DNA from: Odobenus rosmarus divergens
Lineage: Eukaryota; Chordata; Mammalia; Carnivora; Odobenidae
NCBI RefSeq assembly: GCF_000321225.1
Contig: NW_004450458.1
Coordinates: 1,112,840 to 1,176,839, forward strand
DNA: 64,000 nt
Direction of reading: 5' to 3'
A program made the position numbers and the translations under genes. The notes beneath the pieces are model-generated. The model ran no database searches. It saw only the letters and a list, made by a program, of their open reading frames with translations, and was not told the origin of the DNA. How positions within the stretch are numbered: the first letter of the stretch is position 1; each line of letters opens with the position of its first letter. This document shows, one piece after another, positions 1 through 11,543 of the stretch.

Positions 1-572
1 TGGGCCTAGAGGAAAGGGGAGAAGCAGTTTCTGGGGGATACACTATAAATTCTACACAGCCCCTTGGTCACTGAGCTGGGCGACGTTGGCAAACACCTTA
101 TCACCCTCACCTAGTAAATGAAATGCAAGTGAGTTCCTGAAACACTGAGGCTTTTGCCTACTACCCCTGACCACACTGAAGAGGCCTTGTGAGAACCGAG
201 ACTCAGTCTTGAAAGTCTCTGAGGGTTCAAACAGGGAGGCCAAACATTTCAGAGCTCTGCAGGATTTATTTGCAAGGGGTGCTGTGTGGAAGGTGCCAAA
301 ACAGCTAGTAGCTAAATTTTTAAGAAATTACAGTAATTAATTGGTCCAAAGGGGTATCATTCACTCTTAGAGTCGAGTTTCCAAGAATTGAGCTAGGGAG
401 TTTGGTCTCCCGGGAAGAGTTAAAGATCAGACAGGAACCATTACAAAAATTTCCACTGAAAAATAACTTCCTTATAAGAGAAGCTGACAGACTTGCTAAT
501 TGCAGCTTACTCTGCACCTAATGACAGTCTGTGTGCAGCATTTGTGAAGAAAGCACAGAGCATTTGAATGAT
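1..572. other. Unassigned unique sequence
   Basis: Moderate GC with no recognisable repeat, exon or RNA gene. Short open frames exist on the minus strand but have no splice signals or protein-like character. Confidence 0.5.
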
Positions 573-604
573 GGGGGGCAGAGTGGGGGCGGGTGGGGGT
601 GGGG
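573..604 (+). other. G-rich run, possible G-quadruplex
   Basis: Five G-runs of three to six bases lie within 32 nt, with loops of one to six bases. This satisfies the usual G-quadruplex pattern. It is not part of a CpG island and no gene start is visible nearby, so a regulatory role is only a possibility. Confidence 0.55.
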
Positions 605-1229
605 TACTCCAAGCAGATGAATCTGAATCTAACAGGCATGACAAGTCCCTTAGAATAATGATCCATTTTAGAGTAAACTGCATTGGGAAGTGACTCAAAT
701 TTGCTTTCCCCATGATTCTTACCAACAGCAAAGATTGATAAAACACATTTGTGCCGCTGTGTTTTTCAGAAGTTTCACCATGTAATAACTGTAGCAGGCA
801 TATCATACTATGCTGCCTAAATTTCAAACATTTCCTTGATGTCGGATGATCACAATAGAAAGGAATGTTATTTTTATCCAGCCATTGGTAAGATTTTTGT
901 TTTCCTTCATCCCAGAAACTAAATCACTGGCTACTTCAGAGACTCTGACCTAAGTCTTAATTGATGCCCATCACCTTTTTGGACCACATTTAGACCAACC
1001 GGAGAGGAAGGATTCAGCTGCTGCAATAAGGAAAGTTAATATTTGACTGGTCATAGAAGTGAATTTGTTGCAATGCCCATTCCATTTGCAATTTAGCTTT
1101 ATAAGGCTCTCCTCTTGAGGTAACCCTCCTTTCTGAATGTTCAATACAGTGAAACCTGGAGACCAAACTTTAGGTATTGATTTGCAATTCAGTCAGCATG
1201 TTGACCCACATCATCTTATTCAGTGCCCA
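605..1229. other. Unassigned unique sequence
   Basis: AT-leaning sequence with no repeat family or exon I can recognise. Confidence 0.45.
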
Positions 1230-1400
1230 CAGGGGTCCTGGGAGCATTATTATATCCCCCACTCTACAGATAATGAAACTGAGGAGATCGAGGTCCAAAG
1301 GTAACTTATGTAAAATTGGGCAATTGAGATGAGGTAACTTATGTAAAATTGGGCAACTGAGCAAAAGACCTAGCTAGGACTGAACCTGAGTCATTGGCTT
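1230..1400 (-). mobile_element. MIR SINE fragment
   Basis: Contains the MIR core in reverse orientation: a ccccactctacagataatg segment, then aaactgagg, then a gtaactt...gggcaa stretch and a tagctagga...gaacctgag end. It is an ancient mammalian tRNA-derived SINE and heavily diverged. It carries an internal 33-bp-period duplication, described separately. Confidence 0.75.
1299..1361. repeat. Two-copy tandem duplication inside a MIR
   Basis: A 30-bp unit (aggtaacttatgtaaaattg and ten further bases) occurs at 1299-1328 and again at 1332-1361, with one mismatch and a period of 33 bp. The near-identity shows the duplication is much younger than the MIR that carries it. Confidence 0.9.
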
Positions 1401-2219
1401 AAAGGAGTTTATCCAATGATGAGGCAACTCTTTGCAGTGGATCCCGACAGTGAACACACCTTTGGTGTAAGGACATTGATTTTTCTTAGATAAAAATGGG
1501 TTTTATTGCCAGATAGGATATTTTTGTTCAAATTTCCACCTCTCCTATATTGCTTTTATCATACTGCCCACCAAAGGCCAAGAATTCCCATGAGAAAATC
1601 TACTATACAGATGAAGTGGCCCTTCAGCTTCTTTTCCTAAGTCTCATCTCCTTCTTTTGGCTCTCGTTCCGACCAAGTCCTCTTTCCAACTCTTTGATAT
1701 CCATGGAAGGCATGGACTCCTTCCAATTTGACTTCATCAAAATGTGCTCATAGGGAAGGATTTGATCTCATTGATTTAGATTTTGGCATCACCAAGCCAC
1801 TACTCACCCGCCATTTACACTTTAAGTCATATTTCTTACTATGAAATAAGTTTGTTCCTCTAGTAAAAGGCATTTTGGGGAGGAGATGGAGGAGATGACG
1901 TTTTACATCAAGGACATCTTCCTTTACCGTCCACTTTCTGCCATGTAGATGTACTGTGCTTTAGCCAACTCAGCTCTGAGTAGGACATCTTGTTCTAGTA
2001 ATTAAGGCAACACAGCAACTTGCCATACATTTGCTCTGACATATAGCAAACAGGCATTTGGCAGGAAGAGCTGTTTTTCTTTGAAAGCAGTGTAAGAATA
2101 AGTCTGTGAAATGCTAGGGTTACTTAGTTTCCTCAGTGGAAAGAAACTGGATGTTTCTGCTTGAAAGGTAGGAAATGAGTGAGGGTGATTGAGAAATAAT
2201 TTTAGCAAGCAGAATGTTA
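1401..2219. other. Unassigned unique sequence
   Basis: No repeat or exon recognised. A 67-codon open frame at 1550-1753 lacks splice signals and looks like chance. Confidence 0.4.
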
Positions 2220-2240
2220 AGTATTCTGTTGCAAAACTTG

Positions 2241-2542
2241 TGTAGCCACTCTGGAAAACAGTATGGAGTTTCCTCAAAAAGTTAAAAATAGAGTTACCCT
2301 ACAACCCAGGAATTGCACTACTAGGTATTTATCCAAAGGATACAAGCACAGTGATTCAAAGGGGCATATGCACCCCAATGTCTATAGCAGCAATGTCCAC
2401 AATAGCCATATGGAAAGAGCCCAGATGTCCACTGATGGATAAATGGATAAAGAAGATATGGGGTGTGTGTGTGTGTGTGTGTGTTACTCAGCCATCAAAA
2501 AGAATGACACCTTGCCATTTGCAAAGACATGAATGGAACTAG
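2241..2542 (+). pseudogene. L1 ORF2 C-terminal remnant
   Basis: Reading from about 2250, the frame gives the L1 ORF2 C-terminal landmarks: LWKTVWSFLKKLKIEL, then ALLGIYPKD, then RGICTPMSIAAMSTIAIW. An in-frame TAG lies just upstream of the first tryptophan, and the GT microsatellite disrupts the end. The protein is the L1 endonuclease/reverse transcriptase. This piece lies downstream of the catalytic domains, so it is dead. Confidence 0.88.
2463..2484 (+). repeat. (GT)11 microsatellite
   Basis: A perfect dinucleotide run embedded in the L1 ORF2 remnant. Confidence 0.97.
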
Positions 2543-2920
2543 AGGGTATTATGCTAAGCGAAATAAGTCACAAATATCAGATGATTTCACTCATACGTGG
2601 AATTTAAGAAACAAAATAGATGAACATAGGGGAAGGGAAGGAAAAATAAAATAAGATGAAATCAGAGAGGGAGACAAACCATTAGAGACTCTTAACTATA
2701 GTAAACAAACAGTGGGATGCTGGAGGGGAGGTCGGTGGGTGTATGGGGTAACTGGGTGATGGACATTAAGGAGAGCACTTGATGGAATGAGCACTGGGTG
2801 TTACAAGCAACTGAAGAATCACTAAAGTCTACCTCTGAAACTAATAATACACTACGTGTTAATTAAACTGAATTTTTAAAAATATGGTTTCTACAAAAAA
2901 AATACAGTATTCTGTTGCAA

Positions 2921-3363
2921 GACAATGTGTTCCCATCTGGGGGATGGGTGGTAGAAAATAGGGTTACCATAATGAAAGAGGCTCAACCAAAACTGCCTGG
3001 CCCCTCTCCTGGTTCTGCCTCAGTTCTCCTAAACACCCAGCCAGCTCTGCTGATTTCATCACCATCACCACCCTGTCCAACCCCTCCAAGCTGGGCCCAA
3101 GGAGACAGAAGAGGCAAGAAAAGAGGAGTGGAATCATAGAAGCTCCATTTGGCTAAAAGAAAAGATCTTATGATAGATATTATTGTTAAAAAAAATAAGT
3201 CACTGAGTTGCATACTTTTCCCTTCCATTTCCCTCCTCATGCATGTTTCAACTTCTTAGAGACATTCTACTTATCTATCATTGGCCTATAGGGAATGTAG
3301 GTAGATTTCCTGGTTAGCAGGTGGAAGGGATAGAGGACTGGTGCATAATAATATAATAGAGTT
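2921..3363. other. Unassigned unique sequence
   Basis: Overlapping open frames on both strands around 2915-3240 share one GC-rich patch. Neither has splice sites or recognisable protein content. Confidence 0.4.
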
Positions 3364-3436
3364 TCACTGAGCACTTAGTATGTTCTGAGCAAGCACACCT
3401 CCTTTGCCTCATGATCACACAATGAGGGAGGTATTA
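3364..3436 (-). mobile_element. MIR fragment
   Basis: The segment cactgagcacttagtatgtt followed by ctcatgatcacacaatgagg is the 3' part of MIR in reverse orientation. Confidence 0.55.
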
Positions 3437-3467
3437 TAAGTTTAGAGCCTCCACAGGGGGAAACAAG

Positions 3468-3606
3468 GGCTCTGGAGCTAGCCTTCCTGGGTTCAAGTCT
3501 TGGTGGTGCTGCACACCTGCTGTGTGACTTTAAGATAGTTACCTCTCATGGAGTAAACTCTCTGTGAAGCCACATCCTCACCTTTAAAACAGAGATGATA
3601 ATAATG
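3468..3606 (+). mobile_element. MIR fragment
   Basis: The tRNA-like part and core of MIR in forward orientation: ctctggagctagccttcctg, ggttcaagtcttggtgg, ctgtgtgact, and a diverged acagagatgataataatg. Confidence 0.75.
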
Positions 3607-3618
3607 CCACATACCTGT

Positions 3619-4135
3619 GCCATGGGTCCCCAAGCCCACCCCCAGTTTGATGACTCACCAGGGGGACTCAGAGGACTCAGCATATAGTCATACCCACAGC
3701 TATGATCTATTATGTCCAACAGACTCAAATAGAAATCAGCAAAGGGAAGAGCACATGGGGCAAAGTCCAGAGGAAACCAGACACAAGCTACCAAGAATCC
3801 TCTCCCAGGGGAGTCACACAGGATATGCTTAATTCCTCTAATGAGTTATGGCAAGGGTGAAATGGAGTCTACCAGAGAAGCTCATCAGAGACTCAGGGCT
3901 AGAGTTTTGAGCAAGGGCTGGTCACTTAGGTACCATTTGTCTGCCACATACCAAAATTTCAAATTCCCAGAAAGGGAGAGGGTGTTAGCATAAACTACAT
4001 TGTTTGTACAAACAGTTAGATACAGTGAGTAACTCTTATCAGGAATGGTGGAAACCCTCCTGAAATCCAAGTTCCCAAATGCCAGCCAAGGGCCAACCTT
4101 GCAAGCAGCGCCTTCTAAGGCCTCAGCCCTCCTGT
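3619..4135 (-). mobile_element. Old endogenous-retrovirus-type LTR
   Basis: About 0.5 kb matches my memory of an ancient mammalian ERV LTR in reverse orientation. Features include aagctaccaagaatcctctc, gttagcataaactacattg and a cagccaagggccaaccttgc end. A degenerate polyadenylation-like signal (aatagatcat on the minus strand) lies where the R region should be. No internal retroviral sequence is attached, so it is a solo LTR. I could not settle the subfamily name. Confidence 0.6.
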
Positions 4136-4154
4136 ATTAACTCATTTCTACACA

Positions 4155-4262
4155 TCAACTCATTGGATTATTGTGAATTTAGATGAAGTAATATATATCC
4201 ACCCCTTACAACAGTGTCTTATACTTGAGAAGCCCTAAAAATTTGTTTAGCCATTACTATTA
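4155..4262 (+). mobile_element. MIR 3' fragment
   Basis: A diverged MIR tail: caactcattgg, gatgaagtaatata, acagtgtcttatactt and taaaaatttgtttagccatt. Confidence 0.5.
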
Positions 4263-5120
4263 AATGGGAAAAATTTCTAAGGTTTATAATGACTACAAAC
4301 CCAAGATTGTCCCACCCGGAATCTGAATTCAGATCTACCTGACTAAAAAACATCCATGCATTTATTCGCTTCATTCTAGCATAAGCAAAATAGTATCCTT
4401 CAAACCCCAGCTAAGAATGGAGGTGATGGGTTCCTCCCTTCTCAGGCTCACAGAAGTGGGAGTGACTGTTTTGAAGACACAACTTTGTCAAACTACATAC
4501 AATATCACACTACAATGCAGAATCTTCCTTGGCTAAACATACTCCTAGAATCTAATACTTTAATGTCTCAAATGAGCATAGTTTGGATTTACCACAGTCT
4601 TTCCCTCCTACTCAATTAGGCATGCTTTGTTGATGTCCCTCATTTTTTTGGGGAGATATGTATCCATAACACTCTAAGAATTTTCTTTTATGAGATCTAG
4701 AAGGTGAATCGTCACATGATAATTGAAGTCATCCAATTGTAAATCATTTTTAGGCTTACACAACTTCTGGCAAAGAAATTTCTCCTGCGCATCCCCTTCC
4801 AGTGCTAACCTGTTAATCATGACTTTACATGACAGGATTCCCTCTACTGCATCTTTCACCAGGTTTTTGTGTCTTTGGTTCTGTCAGTGGGATGACTATC
4901 CCACAGCTGGCTGTGAATGCCATGTAGACAACTGTGGCACACGTTAATTCAGCTGAACCAGAGAAGTCTCTGCATTGAGAGGGAGTCCTTCAATTGAGAA
5001 GGATCATTTAGTCAAAAAAAAAGGATTTGGAAATTGGGCAGGGCTAACAGAATCCTTTGAATTTTGCCTCAGTAGTTAGACCCGATGAGAGAAATTTCAT
5101 AAGGAAAAAATTTTAAGGTA
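4263..5120. other. Unassigned unique sequence
   Basis: No family recognised. A 61-codon minus-strand frame at 4674-4859 is faintly protein-like but lacks an acceptor and shows no homology I know. Confidence 0.4.
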
Positions 5121-5135
5121 AAAAAATGCACTATC

Positions 5136-5340
5136 GGGGCGCCTGGGTGGCTCAGCCATTAAGTGTCTGTCTGCCTTTGGCTCAGGTCATGATCCCAGAG
5201 TCCTGGGATCAAGCCCCACATCGGGCTCTCTGCTTGGGCAGGGAGTGTGCTTCTTCCTCTCCCACTCCCCCTGCTTGTGTCCCTGCTCTCGCTAACTCTC
5301 TCTCTGTCAAATAAATAAATAAAATCTTTAAATAAATTTT
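5136..5340 (+). mobile_element. Can-SINE (SINEC), full length
   Basis: Carnivore tRNA-Lys-derived SINE. The head gggcgcctgggtggctcag holds the A-box region, gtcctgggatcaagcccc holds the B-box-like region, and a CT-rich stretch leads to AATAAATAAATAAAATCTTT. A perfect 15-bp TSD, aaaaaatgcactatc, flanks it at 5121-5135 and 5341-5355. Near-intact structure implies a relatively recent insertion. It would have been transcribed by RNA polymerase III and mobilised by L1. Confidence 0.97.
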
Positions 5341-5800
5341 AAAAAATGCACTATCAATGGAGATTGCCGTATCGTCATGGAGTATGTTGAAACAGAGTCT
5401 TGGCTCAATAGTTTATTTCAACAGTAGCATAATTAGTTGTTAGCCATCTGTCTTGTCCAATAAATGAAACTTTTTAAACTTCTTAGTCATTTCTGTCCCC
5501 TATAAAGCTTTGCATAGAATTTACATATGGTGAATGGTCAATAAAGGTCTGTTCCTTTCACATTCAATTCCTGACGTATTGCCATTTAATAAAAGAGATT
5601 CAACTTTGACTTGGTGGTTTATGACATATCCCAAGTGTGTAGGTGTGTATTTCCTGGATGATGAGAGTCAACCCAGGCCAAATTTTGACACCTACACAAT
5701 CTCTCCCTCCAGTGAGAAAGGCAAGAAAGAAAAAGAAACTAAAGTGAAAGAATAATGTGACTGGGGCTGTTCGATATAATTTAAAGAATAAATCACAGGA

Positions 5801-5992
5801 GGGGGGCCTGGGTGGCTCAGTTGGTTAAGCAACTGCCTTCAGCTCAGGTCATGATCCTGGAGTCCTGGGATCGAGTCTCACATCGGGCTCCCGGCTCAGT
5901 GGGGAGCCTGCCTCTCCCTCTGACCATCTCCTTTCATGCTGTTTCTCACACTCTCTCTCTAATAAATAAATAAAATCTTTTTTTTAAAAAAA
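5801..5992 (+). mobile_element. Can-SINE, full length
   Basis: Same structure as the preceding copy, with head ggggggcctgggtggctcag. A perfect 18-bp TSD, aaagaataaatcacagga, lies at 5783-5800 and 5993-6010. It sits about 460 bp downstream of another copy in the same orientation. Confidence 0.97.
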
Positions 5993-6010
5993 AAAGAATA
6001 AATCACAGGA

Positions 6011-6431
6011 TCTGGAAAAAATAAGAAGAGAAGCTCCTAGAATATGGAGGTCAAAGCATTCATTGTGGCTCTGGTTGCTAGTAGCTGGGCCCAGGGGTGC
6101 TACTGTAAGACTTAAGACATGCAGAAGAGAAGTGAGAGGTAGAACACACAGAATGGGACGAGAGATGAATGGAAGACTGCCAACATAACACCATGCATTA
6201 ACACTTCATTTTTCTTCCTTTACAGTCTCCCAACTATTCCTCGAATATCTGTGCCTTCACCGTTGCCCAGACTAATTTCTCCTTCTTACTCATGTACCAG
6301 GCTTAGCTCACATACTCTTTCCTTCTTGACATCTCCTCTTGAATGTTCCAGGCCCTGGTGCTTTACCCCTCCTCCAAATGCATAGCTTCCCTTATTAATG
6401 TTAAATATTGCTTCTTAGGGTCACATTTAGA
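6011..6431. other. Unassigned sequence
   Basis: A CT-rich stretch at 6200-6400 could be a very diverged L2, but I could not confirm it. Confidence 0.35.
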
Positions 6432-6662
6432 TTTTATATACATATATGTATATACATATATATATATGTAAAATACAGATATATAATATAGACAATACAG
6501 ATTATATAATACAGATTATATATATATACATACATATATGTGTGTATATATGTATATTTATATGCATATAAACACACACATATATACATACATATACATG
6601 CATATATAATTAGATCATATGTAATTATCCATAGAAATTATATATATTTATATATATAAAAT
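6432..6662. repeat. AT-rich (TA/CATA)n low-complexity tract
   Basis: About 230 bp of alternating TA with interspersed CATA, TGTA and ACAC units, and an internal near-repeat of acagattatataatacagat. Such tracts form cruciforms readily and vary in length. Confidence 0.9.
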
Positions 6663-8996
6663 TTTTGTATACTTTTAAGTTTCTTTTTTTAACAGCAACA
6701 AAAGATTCTTTAGTGAAAGCTCTTCATATAATTGACATTATGACTCTTTGATTATAACATTTAATTATCACATATGAAACAAAGCACCTCATTATTACAT
6801 CATTAATTGTTTGAAATGATTTAAATCTACATGATGGGTTTTCTTTTCTTTTTTTTTTTAGATTTGGAAATTTTTTTTTAATTGAAGTACAGTTGACACA
6901 CAATGTTCCTCTAAGTTTCCTCACAAAAACTGATGCATCTTTTGTTCTCTTATCAGCAAAAAGCATTTCTCAACCATCTACTGTGAATAGGATAAAAAGA
7001 GGGTGCCATCTAGGGTTTGGTCAGACTTTAACCATGGTCCCCTTTCCTCTGATTCCTACCCTAATGGTACTGCTGTCTTAGCACAAAAGTTTCCTGTAGC
7101 AAAACCCCAAACCAAGCTTGCTAAAAGCAGTTTTCTTATTTCCAGATCAAGCAGCTTAATTCTGGAGAGCAGCCTCCACTCTTTCATGGAATAAGGTTTG
7201 AGTACCCCAAAAGTAAATGGCAGTAAGAAAAAGTGCCTCATGTGCATACACACAAAAAAGCTTACACATAGGTAGGGTTTGGCCTGTCTCTGGACTTTGA
7301 ATGGGAAACTGTGCTGTGTACCCTTTCTGTTCCTGCCATAGTTCTCTCTCTTGTGAAGATCTGTCCATTGCACGAAAGGTCGATGCAGGCAAGGGGTGGT
7401 ACCCTTCCCTGGCTAAGCAGTGACCACACCATTCTTACTGGTGAGGATTATTTCATTTTCTCCTCTTCCCTGAACTCTTTAAATTATTAGCAGACTCTTG
7501 ATCATGTTCTCCTTTGGTGGTTATTTTGCTGATCTCTGGTGTACTTTGTAGTTCAACCCTTTCTCCCATGTCACTCCCTCTTCACCCTGAGTGAAGTGTT
7601 TCTTTTGCTTAATATCTTTTTAATTTATCCATACTTGCCTATTGGGTGGCACTGGAGACTGAGGCTTCTTCCAACAGCAGTTCCCTGGAACTACAGAATT
7701 TGGAGCTAGAAAGGACGATCTTCACCCTGCCCTGTGACACATTGGCAATTGAAGCCTGCAGAATTCTAGCATATGAAGGACAGTTTCATTATGAATTCCA
7801 CACCAACTTCTGCTGACAGAAGAGCATCCTTTCTTTGTCATGATACAGGCAGAAATTTCAGAAAATTATTTGATAAGGCCTGTTTTTTCCACACTGGTTC
7901 AGTGGTTTGTCCCTTAGTGGCATGAGACAAGTTTCAAGGGAATAGGTATCTGGAAACAAAATGGTGCACCAACATGGTAAGCTCTCTCAACTAGAGAAGA
8001 TCTTCATGACAAAAATGGTGTTTAATGGATTGGATGCCAACTTTATGTGATAGATCTCTCTGAAGCCTGGGGTCAACAACATGTGGTAATTCATATGGGA
8101 TATTATGAGAGAAAAGATTTTTCAACTCTGTCTAATGATGGTTGAAGCAGCTCTTGAGAAACTTCTGTAATGACAACCCAGCATCAATATGGAGGAATAT
8201 GTCCAGAAGGACACGAGGTAAAAGTCAAGTTTATATGAGGGGAACTCATCTCAAAGATAGCTTTGAACTGGCTTATAGGTAGTTATCTCTTTAACATGAA
8301 TTTACCAAAAATTAACTCACCAATATGGACTGTTGTGAAATACAGATAGTCAGGCACTTGTTTTGTAAAGTCCGTTGGGTATGTCTTCATGATGCTAGAC
8401 CATAAGGCAGAAACTTCCCCCACCCTCTTCCTCAGAGAAATCCCAACATGGCCAATGACTTCTTAGACTCCTGAGCAAAGGCCCATTTGCTTCTGGATTC
8501 CAAGGGTAAACAGGAAGGAAGGCCTTATCGGAAACTTCAGTCTGCTTCCTTAGCCATCTCCCTACATAGAGATACATGTATATGTCCTTCTCCCTGTCCT
8601 CCTCCACTCCCATCCCAAAGAAACCCTTGCTGGCTCTCTCCTATAACTTATCTGACTTAGATTGCTGAGGACTTGTCTTTCCACATGGTAGGAGCTTTGT
8701 ATTCTCTCTGTTATATACAGAAGCCCATTCAAGTCACTTTAACTTTTACAAACTCATGTGTCTCTTACAGAATACTTGATGCTGATCCACCTTAAAAAAG
8801 ATGGACTTTGTGGACTGCCTAGTTTCCCGGCAGGCAGTGGTAATATGCATAATTAAGCTGTGATACTTTTGCATCCTCACTCTGTGGCCTGCAATGGTGT
8901 GAACTTGACTTCTTAGTGTGTGAATCTCCTCAGTCTCTGTGAATAGTGGGAGTTGTTTTCCATTTCTCCTTGCAACACCCTTCCCTGACCATCTCT
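6663..8996. other. Mostly unassigned sequence
   Basis: Around 6877-6905 there is a short L1-tail-like phrase (ttgaagtacagttgacacac). The rest shows no confident repeat. At 7780-8225 a stretch reads in pieces like a decayed coding sequence, but I could not identify a parent. Open frames at 7056-7392 overlap one another and lack gene signals. Confidence 0.4.
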
Positions 8997-9042
8997 CACA
9001 CACACACACACACACACACGCACACACGCACACACACACACA
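8997..9042 (+). repeat. (CA)n microsatellite
   Basis: A 46-bp CA run with two CG-containing interruptions (acgcacacacgc). Likely polymorphic. Confidence 0.97.
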
Positions 9043-11084
9043 TTTTGTAAAGTGGAAAAATATCAACATCCCGATTTGAAGACAAGAAGCAATTATTAAG
9101 AGTGACATGCTGGTCATGTTTCCTCCCTCCTCCCACCCCCCGTCCATCACCACCCACTGTGTTTCTGAAAGCCTACAAGGAAAATACCCAGTTTCCCTCA
9201 AGACTGACTTGAGTCTCTAAAAAGGAGAGTCAAAACTTTTTCAGTCCTCAATTTTATTATTACCTAACATGATATTTTCCCGTCAGCCAGATTCAGAGGT
9301 GTTTCCTGAAACACAAGTGTCATTACAACACCAAAGGGTTTCAGAACCTTCCAGGGTACACATAGCCAAGCCTCTCAGACGAGTTTGTACTAGAGGACAG
9401 TTCTACGCTGGCAAGCATTTCTGCCACCATGGCTTTGGGGGGAAAGGTAGTGTCTCCATCATGCTGTTGATATTGTGGAATAGCAGACTGCTTCTTTTAG
9501 TTGCTGACTAGTCACTTCTGGAGCTGAGACCACACTGGCTGCCTGCGTAATGGGCAGAGAACCCTGTTTTTGTTCACTGCCACAGACTTAGACATTTAGC
9601 AAGGCTGATGTTATAGAACTGATCTAGAATGGATTATTTCTCCATAATTATATGCTCCGACCAAAAACAAATCCTCTTTCCAGGGCGGAACTGGGATGGT
9701 CCTCTGTTTCCTGCATTTGGGGCACATATCTTGTTTTCTGGGGTAACTAGACTATATACCAACTAAACAACCATCTGTTTGAAATATTATCATGGTCTCT
9801 AATAAAGAGAAGGAATCTTTAAATTCTATTATTATTATTATTATTATTTGTGTTTTTCTGGGTGCTGTTTCTTATTTCAAGTAGTTACATACAAGTTTCA
9901 AAGCCACTTAAACACCATCTGAATGTTCCTGCAGAACTTGGACAATGTACTCCTGTATTTAGCAGCTAATAATGGTCAGTGGCTTTCTTTTTTTTTTTCT
10001 AACTTTGTTTGGGGTGTGTCTGGGTTGAGGGCAAGATTGTGGCCATGTGTAGTACAAGAAACATTTCTTGCACTAGTGAAGATGGGTGGGAAGACAGTGC
10101 CAAGGTGCCCACAGCTGTTCCAGCACCAACAGAGAACAGATACAAGCCAAAAGCTGCAGGCCTGATGAAGGGCCCCTGCACAGCCTAAGCAGGGATGGGA
10201 GTAATCCTTCTTGGGCTTCCAGAAGGATAATGACAAGTTTATCCACAGAAATAAAGAGTTACAGCAACCACAATATGTTTAGGTAATGTCCCGGCAAATC
10301 AGTTCAACAATGTAAATATAATGACAAGCAAAAGAAATACAGAAAGGAATTGGTGGGTGAAAAGCAAATCTGCCAGCTTTAGAAAGTGACAAACAAGCAA
10401 AATGGAGTCTTGGGGAGGGTCCAGTGCGCTCGTCTGGAGGCCCCAGGACAGAACGTGGCAGTTACTTCATTGTATTCAGCACAAAGCCCCTAAAGCCCAG
10501 AGCAGGAAATCCTGTTGTTCCCACCCTGTCCTCAGCGGAGGTCCCAGGAGACAGTATTCCTTAGATAACTAACAGAAACCTTTTTCACATGCTAAGGGAT
10601 ATAGGTCACAATATTCTTTAGAAAGTTGGTGGAAAGTCACCATCACTGAGGCCAATAAAACATTTATCCACACATTGTCTCATCAATAATTTACTTAGGA
10701 CTATGCTAGGGGGAGGTGAGAGGGGCATTTTACAGTAATTACAAAGATGAAAGAGACCAGACAAGACACTCAACTAAGCTTATTATGGTCTATGATGATG
10801 ATGCCTACCAAGGAGTGAGCATCTCAGAAATGCAAATTCCCTGTCCTGCCCCAGCCCTCCTTGAAACAGAAACCCTGCAGGTGGGGTCCATCTAGCTGTT
10901 TGAACAAGCCCTCCTGATGCATGGTAAGTTTAAGGTGTAATGGAAACAATACCTCAAACAATGGTGTGTCTTGGCCATTTGTGAGGTGTGTGGAAAGTGA
11001 TTTATTATTAATGATAGTTAACATACCAGCATTTGTGAATAATTTATATGTATGTCACCTGCAAAGATTTTTAAAAATATAGAT
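9043..11084. other. Mostly unassigned sequence with one ATT microsatellite
   Basis: No gene or confident repeat apart from (ATT)n at 9827-9848. Frames at 9923-10236 are open on both strands and have no splice context. Confidence 0.4.
9827..9848 (+). repeat. (ATT)n microsatellite
   Basis: About seven ATT units. Confidence 0.95.
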
Positions 11085-11205
11085 CTCTGACTCCACTTGA
11101 TTCTGGCTGAGTTGGAATCTCCAGGTGTGGTAGCCAGGAATGTATGCCATTTTAAAGTTCCCCAGGTGACTGCTGTGATCAGCCAGGTGCAGGAAACACT
11201 GGTCT
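11085..11205 (+). mobile_element. hAT-Charlie relic, MER5A-like
   Basis: Contains gagttggaatctccaggtgt, attttaaagttccccaggtg and gcaggaaacactg. This is the right half of a MER5A-type non-autonomous element with its terminal repeat. The left end is missing. Confidence 0.6.
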
Positions 11206-11337
11206 ATAAGAGCCATTTGCCTCATAACAAAGAAAATTAAATCATGGAATTCTAAAGGGCGGTCCCTCAAAGAGCATGTTTCCCTATGCCCCCCAAAAAT
11301 CTTGGGCAGACTCTGATTTTTTAAAAATATAGAAGAG

Positions 11338-11543
11338 GGCTGCCTGGGTGGCTCAGTCATTAAGCGTCTGCCTTCGGCTCAGGTCATGATCCCAGAGTCC
11401 TGGGATTGAGCCCCGCATGCGGCTCCCTGCTCTGCAGGAAGCCTGCTTCTCCCTCCTCCACTCCCCCTGCTCGTGTTCCCTCTCTTGCTGTCTCTCTCTC
11501 TCTGTCAAATAAATAAATAAAATCTTTTAAAAAATAAAGAAAT
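11338..11543 (+). mobile_element. Can-SINE, full length
   Basis: Head ggctgcctgggtggctcag, CT-rich middle, AATAAATAAATAAAATCTTTT tail. TSD aaaaatatagaagag at 11323-11337 and 11544-11558, with one mismatch. Confidence 0.96.

Larger units (their letters stand above)
2235..2905 (+). mobile_element. 5'-truncated L1 (carnivore type) with perfect TSD
   Basis: The C-terminal part of L1 ORF2 and the 3' UTR are followed by an A-rich tail. The insertion is flanked by a perfect 15-bp target-site duplication, agtattctgttgcaa, at 2220-2234 and 2906-2920, so its edges are exact. The 3' UTR shows the carnivore signatures gagacaaaccattagagact and gagcactgggtgttac. A (GT)11 tract sits inside the ORF2 part. 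Past the first A-rich end there is a short non-L1 segment (ggtttctac) and then a second A-run. Confidence 0.93.

Noticed and set aside
4674..4859. 61-codon minus-strand frame with protein-like composition
   Set aside because: No acceptor or donor and no recognised homology.
5136..5340. tRNA gene suspicion from the tRNA-like SINE head
   Set aside because: The cloverleaf is not maintained and the copy has SINE tail and TSDs. All such heads belong to Can-SINEs or MIRs.
7780..8225. Possible decayed processed pseudogene
   Set aside because: Readable pieces are separated by stops and I could not name a parent. No poly(A) or TSD found.
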